Part shown: in pieces, positions 10,528 to 19,154 of the stretch
Position numbering within the stretch: position 1 is the first letter of the stretch
Layout of the letters: the number at the start of each line of letters is the position of its first letter
DNA from: Sulfurimonas sp.
GTDB lineage: Bacteria > Campylobacterota > Campylobacteria > Campylobacterales > Sulfurimonadaceae
Direction: 5' to 3'
Assembly: GCF_026196735.1 (NCBI RefSeq)
Contig: NZ_JAPHUF010000012.1
Location: 1 to 64,000 of the forward strand
DNA: 64,000 nucleotides
Notes under the pieces: generated by a model
Told to the model about the DNA's origin: nothing
Databases searched by the model: none
What the model saw: only the letters and a program-made list of their open reading frames with translations
Program-made: the position numbers and the translations under genes

Positions 10528-10806
10528 ATGAAAGATGAAGAACTTTTTGAGGGGATAGATGATACTCAGAGTATAACTCAAAAGTATTTAGGTCTATCAC
10601 TTGTTAAGTTTTTTACTTTAACTATTATAGTTTTAGCAGTTGGTGTTTACCTTGGCATACTTTTGTATGGTACCAACTCAGTAGAGATTTTTTTAGGATT
10701 GCAGGATTATGAAGAGTATTTACAAAGTGAGATACATAGATTAAAAGGTGAAAATGCAGAGCTTCAAAGAGAGTATTTTGAACTAAAAGAGATAACTGCA
10801 AAGTAG
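10528..10806 (+). CDS. FtsB/DivIC-like septum protein
   Basis: 92 residues: a short cytoplasmic N-terminus, one membrane span (about 26-48, LVKFFTLTIIVLAVGVYLGILLYG) and a coiled coil (about 62-90, EYLQSEIHRLKGENAELQREY). That is the architecture of FtsB/DivIC divisome proteins, which bridge FtsL and FtsQ. Position directly after eno is common for ftsB in proteobacteria. Sequence identity to FtsB cannot be judged here, so the assignment rests on architecture and synteny. Confidence 0.75.
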   Translation: MKDEELFEGIDDTQSITQKYLGLSLVKFFTLTIIVLAVGVYLGILLYGTNSVEIFLGLQDYEEYLQSEIHRLKGENAELQREYFELKEITAK

Positions 10807-10886
10807 CTTAATCGTAAAGTAAATAAACTATTTTGAGATACTAGTTAAACTTGATATAATACTTACAAATAATACTAGGAATAATC

Positions 10887-11546
10887 TTGACTAAGACTTT
10901 ATTGATATTTTTTACTTTACTTCTTACGCTGGATGCTCGTGAAAATCCATTTTTCCCATCTGTTGGTGAAAAAGAGACTCCTTTTACTTCAAATGAAAAT
11001 AGAGACAAAGAGCCACTAAAAAGAGCAACTATTACTTTGCCTGCTCAAGCAAGAATACTTCAAAAAGTTACTATAGAGTTTAAAAATCTTGATGGCTCAC
11101 TTGAGAGCAAAAGTATAGAACTTGATAATGCGGTAGATTGGCATCTACCTATATTTATTTCTCAAAGTTACGGTGAAACGCAGGTAGCAGATAAACCTCT
11201 TGCAGAAAAACAAATAAGTAAAAAAATTATTGCAGATGAGTCGATGTATAAAAATATTGCATCTATAAAGAATTTTAAGCTTTACTCATCGGATAAAAGC
11301 CTTAAAATAGTTACTGATGATGAAATGATAAGAAACTTTTTGCTAGTTAATCCACATAGGATAGTTGTAGATTTTAAAAGAGAAATAGATATAAGAAGTT
11401 ATGTAAAAAAATATCCTAAAGATATATTTAAAGCTGTAAGAATAGGAAGTCATAAAGGGTATTACAGAGCTGTTATAGAACTTGATGGGCCTTATAGATA
11501 TTCTTTGAAAAAAATATCTAATGGGTATATTATGGAGTTAAAATAA
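10887..11546 (+). CDS. AMIN-domain periplasmic protein (TTG start)
   Basis: 219 residues beginning at TTG 10887, supported by AGGA at 10877-10880; a -10-like TATAAT lies at about 10855. A short signal peptide (TKTLLIFFTLLLTLDA) leads to a Lys/Glu-rich linker. The C-terminal half (about 125-219: FKLYSSDKSLKIVTDD, then PHRIVVDFKR) is an AMIN domain, which binds peptidoglycan and localises cell-wall amidases or secretins. No amidase domain is attached. Its homologue follows eno in Helicobacter and Campylobacter, fitting a cell-envelope job linked to the FtsB-like neighbour. Confidence 0.8.
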   Translation: MTKTLLIFFTLLLTLDARENPFFPSVGEKETPFTSNENRDKEPLKRATITLPAQARILQKVTIEFKNLDGSLESKSIELDNAVDWHLPIFISQSYGETQVADKPLAEKQISKKIIADESMYKNIASIKNFKLYSSDKSLKIVTDDEMIRNFLLVNPHRIVVDFKREIDIRSYVKKYPKDIFKAVRIGSHKGYYRAVIELDGPYRYSLKKISNGYIMELK

Positions 11547-11547
11547 A

Positions 11548-12132
11548 TTAATTTAAATCTTCATCTTTCCAGTATTTAGTTCCTTGAATCGTTGCTTGTA
11601 TGGCAAGACCATTTTGTGTTAATTTGTATAGTCTTATTCCCGGAGCAACAGTAATGGCGGCATTTATAGCCCCACCACTTTTTCCGGCTTTGGCAGCAGC
11701 ATCCGCTTGAGCATTAGCTTCCCAGCCCGATTGCACAAATGTTTTAAAAGCTTTTCTATCTCTGAAAAGAAATACAGCTCTAAAATCTTTTACACCAAGT
11801 CCAAGACCTAGCCCGCCTGAAGCCATATTCATATAAATATTTTGACCGGTTTTGTTATTGTGTGCTACACCTTTGCCGCCTTCTGCTGAAAACAGAACAA
11901 GATTTACTCCAAAGTTGGCAAATGTTGCATATCCATAAGATCTTAAAAGCATCTCTCTTGCTTCTGGAGCATATTTATACAGCAGCTTTAATGTTTCGTT
12001 ATTTGTTTGTAGACGCTCTTTTCTAGCCTCTCTATTTTCTTGTCTTATCTCTTTTTTACTTTTTGCATCCCAAAAACCAGAAAACATAATGACTACAAGA
12101 ATTAAACTAACAATTAATTTTATACTTTTCAT
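11548..12132 (-). CDS. SYLF/YSC84 domain protein
   Basis: 194 residues with a signal peptide ending near MFSGFW, a basic Glu/Arg-rich helix (about 25-45), and a SYLF domain. The domain is recognisable from SYGYATFANFGVNLVLFS, GGKGVAHN, GGLGLGLGVKD and IRLYKLTQNGLAIQ. SYLF proteins bind lipids, and bacterial members are periplasmic or membrane-associated with unclear roles. Its stop lies two bases from that of the convergent AMIN gene, with no terminator visible. Confidence 0.8.
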   Translation of the reverse strand: MKSIKLIVSLILVVIMFSGFWDAKSKKEIRQENREARKERLQTNNETLKLLYKYAPEAREMLLRSYGYATFANFGVNLVLFSAEGGKGVAHNNKTGQNIYMNMASGGLGLGLGVKDFRAVFLFRDRKAFKTFVQSGWEANAQADAAAKAGKSGGAINAAITVAPGIRLYKLTQNGLAIQATIQGTKYWKDEDLN

Positions 12133-12209
12133 ACAAAGCCTTTTTATTTGTGGGTTAATAATAACATAAAACTTATTATAACTTGTACAATATATTGATA
12201 ATTATAATA

Positions 12210-14036
12210 CTAAAAATAGTAGTTAAAATTAAGTTTATATGTTTGTTCTTTATTTAAATTATTAATTTTATACCTATCTTTATAAGTGTAATTAAATTGT
12301 AATTGTGTATTTTGTGAGATTCTTAGACTCTGTGTCAATTCTATAAGCCACTGTTGGTCACCTGTATCATACCATCGTCTTGTAGCTTCAAAATTTGTAC
12401 TCATATGATTATACTTATCAAATACTATGCCGATACTCGTGCCAATTGCAGACCTTATGTTTCCATCAAGATAAAATAGTGGGTCAGCCATTGCATAAAT
12501 ATAACCAAGTTTATTTCCCCAACTCAAACCTATTCCTACGGTACCAATAAAGTTAGTGCCATTATCAAGATAGTTTCTGTCCCATCCAAATTTTGTTCTC
12601 CAAGATATATTGTCAAAAAATTCGCTTCTTTGAGCGATAGAGGCTATTGAAAGAATGGTTGCGTCTTCTACTTTTATTTCATCATCTGTATATGACAACT
12701 CAAAATTCATAAACTCTATTTGTGTACCTCTTAAAAACCCATAATTGCTATCTTTTAGATTATGATAAGCCGGTCTGATTCCTAAAAAACCAATCGCTTC
12801 ATTTTCCCTAAATCCAAAGCCCGCAGTAGCTCTAACACCCCTATGACTCTCTATTGGATTAGGAGGTGTAGCAATATCTAATCTTTTACCTTCACCAAGA
12901 GATGCTCTGGCTTTAGAAAGGTTATGAAAAAGTTCTAAGAACTCATCCTTGTTCATCTCATTTTTAGCAAAGGAGTATTCTAGAAATTCTACTGCTGCTT
13001 CTAAAATATACATTTTTTGTTGAGAATCTATGCTTGGGCTGTCTACGACACTTTGTATAGAAATTTTTGAGTTTATTAATTTGGAGGGTATTTGCATATA
13101 TTCTTCATTTATCAGCGTTTCATATTCTAGTAAAATAGTTCTTTTGGAAGCTCTGTAATTATTAGCTTTTAAAATGTTTTCTAATTTTGCCGCATGTACA
13201 GTTTCAAGCGGGATTACTTGGTAATTAAAATATTCTCTTAGATGAATGGATGGTCTTGCTATTTCAATCAACCATAGCATATTGTATGAGCAATTTTCAG
13301 TAAAAAAGTAGTAATAAGAATGAGTTCCGTTAAGTTCCCAAATATGTCTTACCATTTTTAATACTTCTTCTTGATTTAAATCTAAATCATATTCCCATAT
13401 ATCTCTTTTTTCCGTGTCTCTGTATTCTTTTAGTTTCTCGTAGTAGGGCAGTAAAGAGTACATTCCATAGTAACCGCCAATTAAGCCCTTGATTGCAAAA
13501 ATTACACCGTTTTCTTTGTCTGGATTTGCATCTGCTGCATAGTTAATCGCATAAGATAATAGTTTAGAATCATATCCGGAATTAATGCGTAAAAATGTAT
13601 GACCAAACATTGATGCAGGGGAATTGATATGTGCAGATGGAAATACAAGAGTAGCTGATTTTGGGTCAAGTCTATCTAAAATCTTATTGTACTCTTTGCA
13701 CTCTACATTTGGAAAATTTGTTATTTGTAGTTCTTGCTCAAGCCAAGCTTTTCTAGCTGGAAATCTACAGGCAGTAGAATTATCGTCATATGTTGTTTCA
13801 TTAAATAAAGCGTCAATAGTTGCGTTTAATTCAGCCTTAGCGTTGGTTTTACCGTCTTTTGCAAAAAAGAATCTAGGGTCGTCAATCTCACTCTTGCCAT
13901 TGTTCATGTGCAGTAGAAGATTCCAGTATCTTGTTTGTGATAAATTCAATTTATCAGCCTTTTGTTGATACTCTTGTGATGAAGCATTTAAAAAAGTAAT
14001 GAAAAAAATGAGTATTATAAATGATTTATTTAAAAT
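12210..14036 (-). CDS. DUF4105 (Lnb N-terminal) periplasmic/outer-membrane protein, apparent ATT start
   Basis: A TTG at 13949 opens the obvious reading frame, but the frame continues upstream into a good signal peptide (LNKSFIILIFFITFLNASSQE). The only sensible initiator for it is ATT at 14034-14036, six bases after AGGAA; no ATG, GTG or TTG lies between the ribosome-binding site and the signal peptide. The mature protein has a DUF4105 domain (about 120-285, including SPASMFGHTFLRIN and a His/Cys segment FFTENCSYNMLW). The C-terminal half looks like beta-barrel strands, ending in YKLNFNYYF with a terminal aromatic. Probably outer-membrane associated; function unknown. Confidence 0.75.
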   Translation of the reverse strand: MLNKSFIILIFFITFLNASSQEYQQKADKLNLSQTRYWNLLLHMNNGKSEIDDPRFFFAKDGKTNAKAELNATIDALFNETTYDDNSTACRFPARKAWLEQELQITNFPNVECKEYNKILDRLDPKSATLVFPSAHINSPASMFGHTFLRINSGYDSKLLSYAINYAADANPDKENGVIFAIKGLIGGYYGMYSLLPYYEKLKEYRDTEKRDIWEYDLDLNQEEVLKMVRHIWELNGTHSYYYFFTENCSYNMLWLIEIARPSIHLREYFNYQVIPLETVHAAKLENILKANNYRASKRTILLEYETLINEEYMQIPSKLINSKISIQSVVDSPSIDSQQKMYILEAAVEFLEYSFAKNEMNKDEFLELFHNLSKARASLGEGKRLDIATPPNPIESHRGVRATAGFGFRENEAIGFLGIRPAYHNLKDSNYGFLRGTQIEFMNFELSYTDDEIKVEDATILSIASIAQRSEFFDNISWRTKFGWDRNYLDNGTNFIGTVGIGLSWGNKLGYIYAMADPLFYLDGNIRSAIGTSIGIVFDKYNHMSTNFEATRRWYDTGDQQWLIELTQSLRISQNTQLQFNYTYKDRYKINNLNKEQTYKLNFNYYF

Positions 14037-14074
14037 GGAAATTTCCTAGATAGTAGTATGAGAGATATTGTAAT

Positions 14075-14102
14075 AAACTAAACGAAAAAATTCGCTTAGT
14101 TT
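14075..14102 (-). terminator. Terminator of the DUF3015 gene
   Basis: Inverted repeat with arms AAACTAA/TTAGTTT plus CGAA/TTCG, one A-C mismatch between them, and a 4-base loop. It lies nine bases beyond the DUF3015 stop and before the DUF4105 start. No long T-run follows on the minus strand. Confidence 0.55.
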
Positions 14103-14110
14103 AAAGGTTG

Positions 14111-14557
14111 TTATAGAGAAACAGTTGAAATATTATCTAATACATCAGCCATTTTTGCATCTTTACTAGTATAGATGCTATTGTAGTTTTCTTGAAGTGA
14201 AGCAGAAAAAGTAGCTTTATCTTCAATATTTAAAAGTTCAGCTAATGTTTCAATAGATTCACCGTGACCTTTTGCAATCTCTTTTGCAAGTTGATCCATA
14301 TTAGATGCTACGAACTCTTGAGCTCTTTCATTCATAACAAATTTAGTTTTTTCACAGCCAGAAGTTCCAGAAGTGATACCAAAAGTTTGATTACCAGATG
14401 TACCGTTAGTAGTAGCTTGTAAAGCGTATAATACAGCAGTATCAGCACTCTTAATTACTTGTGAACCAAGCCCACAACCTGTTTGATTATTAACCTCTGC
14501 CATTGCTGTCGTGCTAAGGGCTAAGATTGCTACTGCGCTTACTAAAATCTTTTTCAT
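14111..14557 (-). CDS. DUF3015 family exported protein
   Basis: 148 residues with a clean signal peptide (MKKILVSAVAILALSTTAMA). The mature protein has the DUF3015 pattern: an early GCGLGSQV, a Gly/Thr-rich loop (NGTSGNQTFGITSGTSGC), then FVMNERAQEFVASNMDQLAKEIA followed by GESIETLAELL. Two cysteines could pair in the periplasm. Function is unknown. The start is preceded by AAGGAAAG on the minus strand. Confidence 0.85.
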   Translation of the reverse strand: MKKILVSAVAILALSTTAMAEVNNQTGCGLGSQVIKSADTAVLYALQATTNGTSGNQTFGITSGTSGCEKTKFVMNERAQEFVASNMDQLAKEIAKGHGESIETLAELLNIEDKATFSASLQENYNSIYTSKDAKMADVLDNISTVSL

Positions 14558-14760
14558 ATAACTTTCCTTAAATTTAAGATAACTAGATTGTAGATTTTAT
14601 TTGCTTAATATTTGTTTATAAATCATTACTAATAAACAATAATTCAAATATTATGTTACTGAAAATTATGATGTTTTTTTATAGACCAAAATGAGCTGCT
14701 TGTTGTAGCAGTTAATTAACAGTGAGAGAGTATAATATTTTTCATCAAAGGAAAAATAGA

Positions 14761-15243
14761 ATGAAAATATTTTTAGTATTTTTAAGTTTATGTGTTTGTG
14801 CATTAAGTGCAGAGACTTTACATGTAGGTTCCAAATTAAGTCAGTTAAACAGTTTTAAATATGAAACTCCAAATGGTCGCGAGGTAAAAATTCCCAAAAC
14901 AGTATCTCTTGTTATTGTTGCCTTTGAAAAAGATACAGGGATTTTGGTAAATGAGTATTTAAATACTAAAGATTCATTTTATTTACAAAAAAACAATTCA
15001 ATATTTATAGCAGATATCCATGATACGCCAAAATTTCTTACAAATATGTTTGCTCTGCCTAAGCTTAGAAAGTTTAAACACCCTATCTACTTACATTATG
15101 AAGATAAGTTTCATACTGTAGTTCCAAGTAAAAAGAAAAAAGTTACTCTTGTTCATATAAAAGATTCTAAAATAGATAATATTTCCTATATATCAACAAA
15201 AGAAGCATTAAAAGCTGCTATTGAAAATTTTTCTATTAACTAG
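14761..15243 (+). CDS. Exported hypothetical protein (160 aa)
   Basis: Start chosen at ATG 14761, preceded by AAAGGAAAA; an upstream frame from 14722 lacks a site and overlaps the -10-like TATAAT near 14730. Signal peptide MKIFLVFLSLCVCALSA. The mature part reads like a thioredoxin-fold relative (GSKLSQLNSFKYETPNGREVKIPKTVSLVIVAFEKD) but has no CxxC, so no redox role is assigned. It ends 45 bases before a gene remnant. Confidence 0.65.
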   Translation: MKIFLVFLSLCVCALSAETLHVGSKLSQLNSFKYETPNGREVKIPKTVSLVIVAFEKDTGILVNEYLNTKDSFYLQKNNSIFIADIHDTPKFLTNMFALPKLRKFKHPIYLHYEDKFHTVVPSKKKKVTLVHIKDSKIDNISYISTKEALKAAIENFSIN

Positions 15244-15288
15244 AAATGTGATATTATTATATTTATTTATATTTAAAAAGGTTTAATT

Positions 15289-15392
15289 ATGAAAAATATA
15301 CTACTGCAACAGATACAAAAAATAATTATACAATTGATGGAGTGCTAAGCTTTCGTGATCAAGTTGATATTTTGATTAAAGCTTCATTCTAG
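15289..15392 (+). pseudogene. Remnant of an exported, probably barrel-type, protein gene
   Basis: A good ribosome-binding stretch (AAAAAGG) and ATG AAA AAx at 15289 are followed directly, in another frame, by a C-terminal tail: KYTTATDTKNNYTIDGVLSF, then RDQVDILIKASF and TAG at 15390-15392. The tail alternates polar and hydrophobic residues and ends in Phe, as outer-membrane barrel strands do. It looks like the start and end of one gene joined by an internal out-of-frame deletion. From the ATG itself only 19 codons can be read. Confidence 0.45.
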
Positions 15393-15408
15393 CAAATCAC
15401 AACTGTAA

Positions 15409-15420
15409 CTTTGGTATAAT
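15409..15420 (+). promoter_or_regulatory. Extended -10 promoter of mgtE (leaderless)
   Basis: TGGTATAAT ends at 15420, six bases before the mgtE ATG at 15427. Transcription would start at or very near the A of the ATG. No Shine-Dalgarno precedes that ATG, in agreement with a leaderless mRNA. Confidence 0.5.
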
Positions 15421-15426
15421 TCGCTC

Positions 15427-16755
15427 ATGCATAAACTAGAAGAATATTTAAATTTTCATGAGTTAAGTGAAATTCACCCATCAGATATAGCCAAGATATT
15501 AAAGCAACTAGATGATAAAGAATTTGTTGATGCTTTAAAGCTTGTACCTAAAGACCTTATTGGTGATGTTGCTCTTGCTCTTCCTGATAGATATTTTGAT
15601 GATGTTGTAGAAAATCTAAGCGTAGATGAGCTTAGTCATGCAGTTACCGAACTTGAGTCTGACGATCAAGTTGATTTTATGAATGAACTCGGAGAAGTTG
15701 ATGAAAATATCGCATCAGAGGTTTTTGACACACTTGATGAAGAAGACAAACAAGAGATTACAAGACTTCAAACTTATGATGAAGATGAAGCTGGTGCATA
15801 TATGCAGCTTGAAGTTTTTACAGCAGGCAAAGAGGAAGTTGTACATGATGTAATTAAGAGGTTTGGAGAACTTAGAAAAGCTAAAACCATAGAAAATATT
15901 CAAAATCTCTTTATTGTGGAGGAGGGGAACAAACTTCGTTTTACTGTTGGTTTGGATGACCTGCTTGTATTTGATTTTGATAAAACATTGTTTGAGAATA
16001 TACAACAGAGTGAAGACAGCTTTGAGCCAAAAAAAGCCGAAGACAGGGAAGATATTCGAGATGTAGTTCACTACTTTGAAGAGTATGATCTCTCTGTAAT
16101 GCCGATTGTAAATGCTTATGGTGTCTTAGTTGGTCGTATAACTTCGGATGATATTTATGATATTATTAACGAACAAGCAACGGAACAGATGTATAATCTT
16201 GCCGGTGTTGATGATGAAGCTGAAGATGATGATGAGGTATTAAAAGCAGGAAAAAAAAGAGCTTCATGGTTAAGTATAAATCTTTTTACGGCTATATTTG
16301 CTTCTATAGTCATAGGCTTATTTTCAAATACCATAGAAAGTATGGTTGCACTTGCAGTACTTATGCCGATTGTTGCTTCCATGGGAGGTAATGCAGGAAC
16401 GCAAAGTCTAACAGTTGTTGTTAGACAGTTGGCACTTGGAGATATATCTCAAGGTGACGCAATGAGAATTATTAAAAAAGAGGTTATAATCTCCTTAATG
16501 AATGGAGTCTTCTTTGCTATAATAATGGGAGCAGTAGCTGCAATATGGTTTAATATGAATATGCTGGGTGTTGTAATAGCACTAAGTATGCTTATAAACC
16601 TTTTAGCAGCCGGCTTTTTTGGTGCGGCAATACCACTCTTTTTAAAAAGAATGGATATTGATCCGGCTATTGGTAGTACAGTTATATTGACTACCGTTAC
16701 AGATGTTGTGGGCTTTTTTAGTTTTCTAGCCTTAGCAACATATATTTTATTATAA
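15427..16755 (+). CDS. mgtE: Magnesium transporter MgtE
   Basis: 442 residues in the standard MgtE order: a helical N domain (about 1-125, with LSEIHPSDIAKILKQLDD and DDQVDFMNELGEVD), a pair of CBS domains (about 130-250), and a five-span membrane domain (about 275-442). The pore segment LMPIVASMGGNAGTQSLTVV is intact. N and CBS domains bind Mg2+ and gate the channel. The mRNA appears leaderless. A CorC-like DUF21/CBS gene follows after 14 bases, so the pair likely handles divalent cations together. Confidence 0.95.
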   Translation: MHKLEEYLNFHELSEIHPSDIAKILKQLDDKEFVDALKLVPKDLIGDVALALPDRYFDDVVENLSVDELSHAVTELESDDQVDFMNELGEVDENIASEVFDTLDEEDKQEITRLQTYDEDEAGAYMQLEVFTAGKEEVVHDVIKRFGELRKAKTIENIQNLFIVEEGNKLRFTVGLDDLLVFDFDKTLFENIQQSEDSFEPKKAEDREDIRDVVHYFEEYDLSVMPIVNAYGVLVGRITSDDIYDIINEQATEQMYNLAGVDDEAEDDDEVLKAGKKRASWLSINLFTAIFASIVIGLFSNTIESMVALAVLMPIVASMGGNAGTQSLTVVVRQLALGDISQGDAMRIIKKEVIISLMNGVFFAIIMGAVAAIWFNMNMLGVVIALSMLINLLAAGFFGAAIPLFLKRMDIDPAIGSTVILTTVTDVVGFFSFLALATYILL

Positions 16756-16769
16756 GGAATTTGTAAAAC

Positions 16770-17819
16770 TTGGATTTATTAATACTGTTTTTCGTATTGT
16801 CGGTTGGTGTATCGTTTTTGTGTTCGATTTTAGAGGCTGTTCTTTTATCTGTCAACATGTCATATGTTGCCGTATTAGAAAAAGAGAGACCGACAATTGG
16901 TAAACTTTTAAAGCTACATAAACAAAATATAAATAAATCAATAGCTTCTATTTTGATTTTAAATACCATTGCAAACACTTTAGGTGCTGCAGCTGTTGGT
17001 GCACAAGCTTCTATATTATTTGGAAATGAAGCAGTTGTTTATGTATCGGTTGTTTTAACATTTGCAATTTTATTTTTATCGGAAATAATTCCAAAGACAA
17101 TAGGTGCAATATATTGGAAACAATTAGCTCCGATGGCAGCTCAGTTTATAAGAGTTTTTATATGGATAACATATCCGATTATTCTTACAACTCTTTTTGT
17201 GACAGACAAGATATCAAAAGGTAAGCAAGACTCTCATACTTTAACCAAAGAGGAGTTGCTACACAGCATGCTTCTAAGCGAAGATGATGGTATTATTGAT
17301 GAGAAAGAGTCAGATGTAATAGAAAATATTTTAAATCTAAATAACATAAAAGTTGGTGAAATACTTACTCCTAGAAGTGTTGTTTTTGCGCTTGATGAGA
17401 CAATGAGCGTAAAAGAAATTATAGAAACAAAAGATGGTATATTTAGATTTTCTCGTATACCTCTTTATAAGGGAAGTATAGAGAATGTTACAGGTTTAGT
17501 ATTAACAAAAAAGATATTTAAACAAGCTCTGCTGGACGATAGTGTCAGCATAGGCTCTATAAAAAAAGACATCTTTTCTATAAATGAAAATATTCCAGTT
17601 TCAAAAGCACTTGATTTGTTTATATATAAAAAAGATCATATGTTTTTAGTTAAAGACAATTATGATCAAACAGAGGGAATTCTTACACTAGAAGATTGTG
17701 TTGAGACAATACTTGGCGTTGAGATAGTTGATGAGAGTGATACAACGGTTGATATGCGTGAGCTAGCTAAAAGAAAAATGAAACTAAAAAGAATGCAAGA
17801 GTCTAAAGAAAAAGAATAA
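16770..17819 (+). CDS. DUF21/CBS (CNNM/CorC-type) membrane protein, TTG start
   Basis: 349 residues starting at TTG 16770, with AAGGAA at 16754-16759. The N-terminal DUF21/CNNM domain (about 1-145) has three to four hydrophobic segments, including ILNTIANTLGAAAVGAQ and LFLSEIIPKTIGAIYW. A CBS pair (about 190-320) contains VGEILTPRSVVFALDE and RFSRIPLYKGSIENV. The C-terminal CorC/HlyC domain is missing; a basic tail (KRKMKLKRMQ) ends the protein. Members export Mg2+/Co2+ or regulate cation transport, consistent with MgtE next door. Confidence 0.88.
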   Translation: MDLLILFFVLSVGVSFLCSILEAVLLSVNMSYVAVLEKERPTIGKLLKLHKQNINKSIASILILNTIANTLGAAAVGAQASILFGNEAVVYVSVVLTFAILFLSEIIPKTIGAIYWKQLAPMAAQFIRVFIWITYPIILTTLFVTDKISKGKQDSHTLTKEELLHSMLLSEDDGIIDEKESDVIENILNLNNIKVGEILTPRSVVFALDETMSVKEIIETKDGIFRFSRIPLYKGSIENVTGLVLTKKIFKQALLDDSVSIGSIKKDIFSINENIPVSKALDLFIYKKDHMFLVKDNYDQTEGILTLEDCVETILGVEIVDESDTTVDMRELAKRKMKLKRMQESKEKE

Positions 17820-17834
17820 ACAGGAGATGCGGTT

Positions 17835-19019
17835 TTACATCCCTGGTATTCTAGGTGTTTTGTTCAGTTTTGAAAGTTTATAATATTTTCCCCATGCTCT
17901 TTTAAGCCAGTGACCTACAATCGGAAGCGGTATCATCATAGCCTTAGTGCTATCTCTGTAGATGAATGAAGCGCCATTGCCGCTATCCATTACACAAAGT
18001 ATGTTTAGGTGCTCTTGGTATCCTTTGAAATCAGACAAGCCTTTATCTGTTTGAATAATGTTAAATGCTGCATTCCTTGCCATAACTTCAGCAATATGTC
18101 CTTGTTTTGCCCTCCAGTCAGCTCCTTGAAGGGCTGCTATATCTCCAATAGCGTAAATATTTTTTGGCATATTAGAATCCTCAAAAATTACACGGCAGTT
18201 GTCATCAATAGATATAAAACCGGCTTCATTAGTTGGCAGGTCTGAATCTTTTACAACATCGTGTCCATCTCCAGCAGCAATAAACATTGTAAAATCAGAC
18301 TCTAAGAATGAGTCATCTTCAAAAATTATACTATCACCCTTAAACTCTTTGATTTTTTTGCCATAATGTTGTTTGATATTGAGTTCTTTAAAAAAACTAT
18401 CCATCATTTTTAAAGCCTTTGGACCAAGCCTTTTGCCAGGCTCTGGCATCGGTGCAAAAAAAGTCAGTTCAAAGTTATTGCGGATGCCTTTTTTCTTTAA
18501 CATGTTATGAACATTAAATAGTAACTCAAACCCAGGACCGCCACGAACGGCTGAAGTGTCTTTGGGATTGCCTCCAAAACCAAAACATATCTTTGCGCTC
18601 CCTTTTTTTATTAGTTCATCAAGTTTATCTCGTATTTGAAGTGATTGTTCAGGAGTGCCACAGATTGAAAGAGTGTTCTCTATACCTTTGTGTTTCATCT
18701 TTGAAGCACCCATAGCAAGAACTACATGTGAAAAACCTTCTAGTGTTTTTCCACTCTTTAGCGTGTAAGAGTTATTTTTAGCATCTATTGTTTGTACACC
18801 ATCAACAATAAGGTTGAAATTATGAACATTTTTTAATTCGTTTAAATCTATACAAATGTCTGAAAATTTGGCATTACCTGTTGGAATCCAAATAGAAGTC
18901 GGATATATAAAGAGATAATCTCTATCACTTACTAATGTGACATTGTAGTTGGCTTTTTTTAAATAAATTGCAGCCTCTATGCCTGCAAATCCACCACCTA
19001 GAACAAGAACACTTTTCAT
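17835..19019 (-). CDS. FAD-dependent oxidoreductase related to sulfide:quinone reductase
   Basis: 394 residues. The start at 19019 is used because AAGGG lies five bases before it; an ATG five codons upstream contains that site. It has an N-terminal FAD motif (VLGGGFAGIEAA, 6-17) and a late FAD motif (IYAIGDIAA, 288-296). Cysteines at 120, 145 and 342 lie roughly where SQR has redox cysteines. The segment after Cys145, however, reads GFGGNPKDTSAVRGGP and lacks the usual cysteine. It is probably a membrane-associated electron carrier to quinone; the donor (sulfide, NADH or other) is uncertain. Confidence 0.75.
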   Translation of the reverse strand: MKSVLVLGGGFAGIEAAIYLKKANYNVTLVSDRDYLFIYPTSIWIPTGNAKFSDICIDLNELKNVHNFNLIVDGVQTIDAKNNSYTLKSGKTLEGFSHVVLAMGASKMKHKGIENTLSICGTPEQSLQIRDKLDELIKKGSAKICFGFGGNPKDTSAVRGGPGFELLFNVHNMLKKKGIRNNFELTFFAPMPEPGKRLGPKALKMMDSFFKELNIKQHYGKKIKEFKGDSIIFEDDSFLESDFTMFIAAGDGHDVVKDSDLPTNEAGFISIDDNCRVIFEDSNMPKNIYAIGDIAALQGADWRAKQGHIAEVMARNAAFNIIQTDKGLSDFKGYQEHLNILCVMDSGNGASFIYRDSTKAMMIPLPIVGHWLKRAWGKYYKLSKLNKTPRIPGM

Positions 19020-19154
19020 AAAAACCCTTATCATAAATAAATAATATAAGTAATATTATTATATATAATGTTAATATATGGTTAAAAAGAATAATACATT
19101 AAGTCTTTATTTGTTAACATCAACATAGTTCAAATTCACGATAAAGTTTATAAA

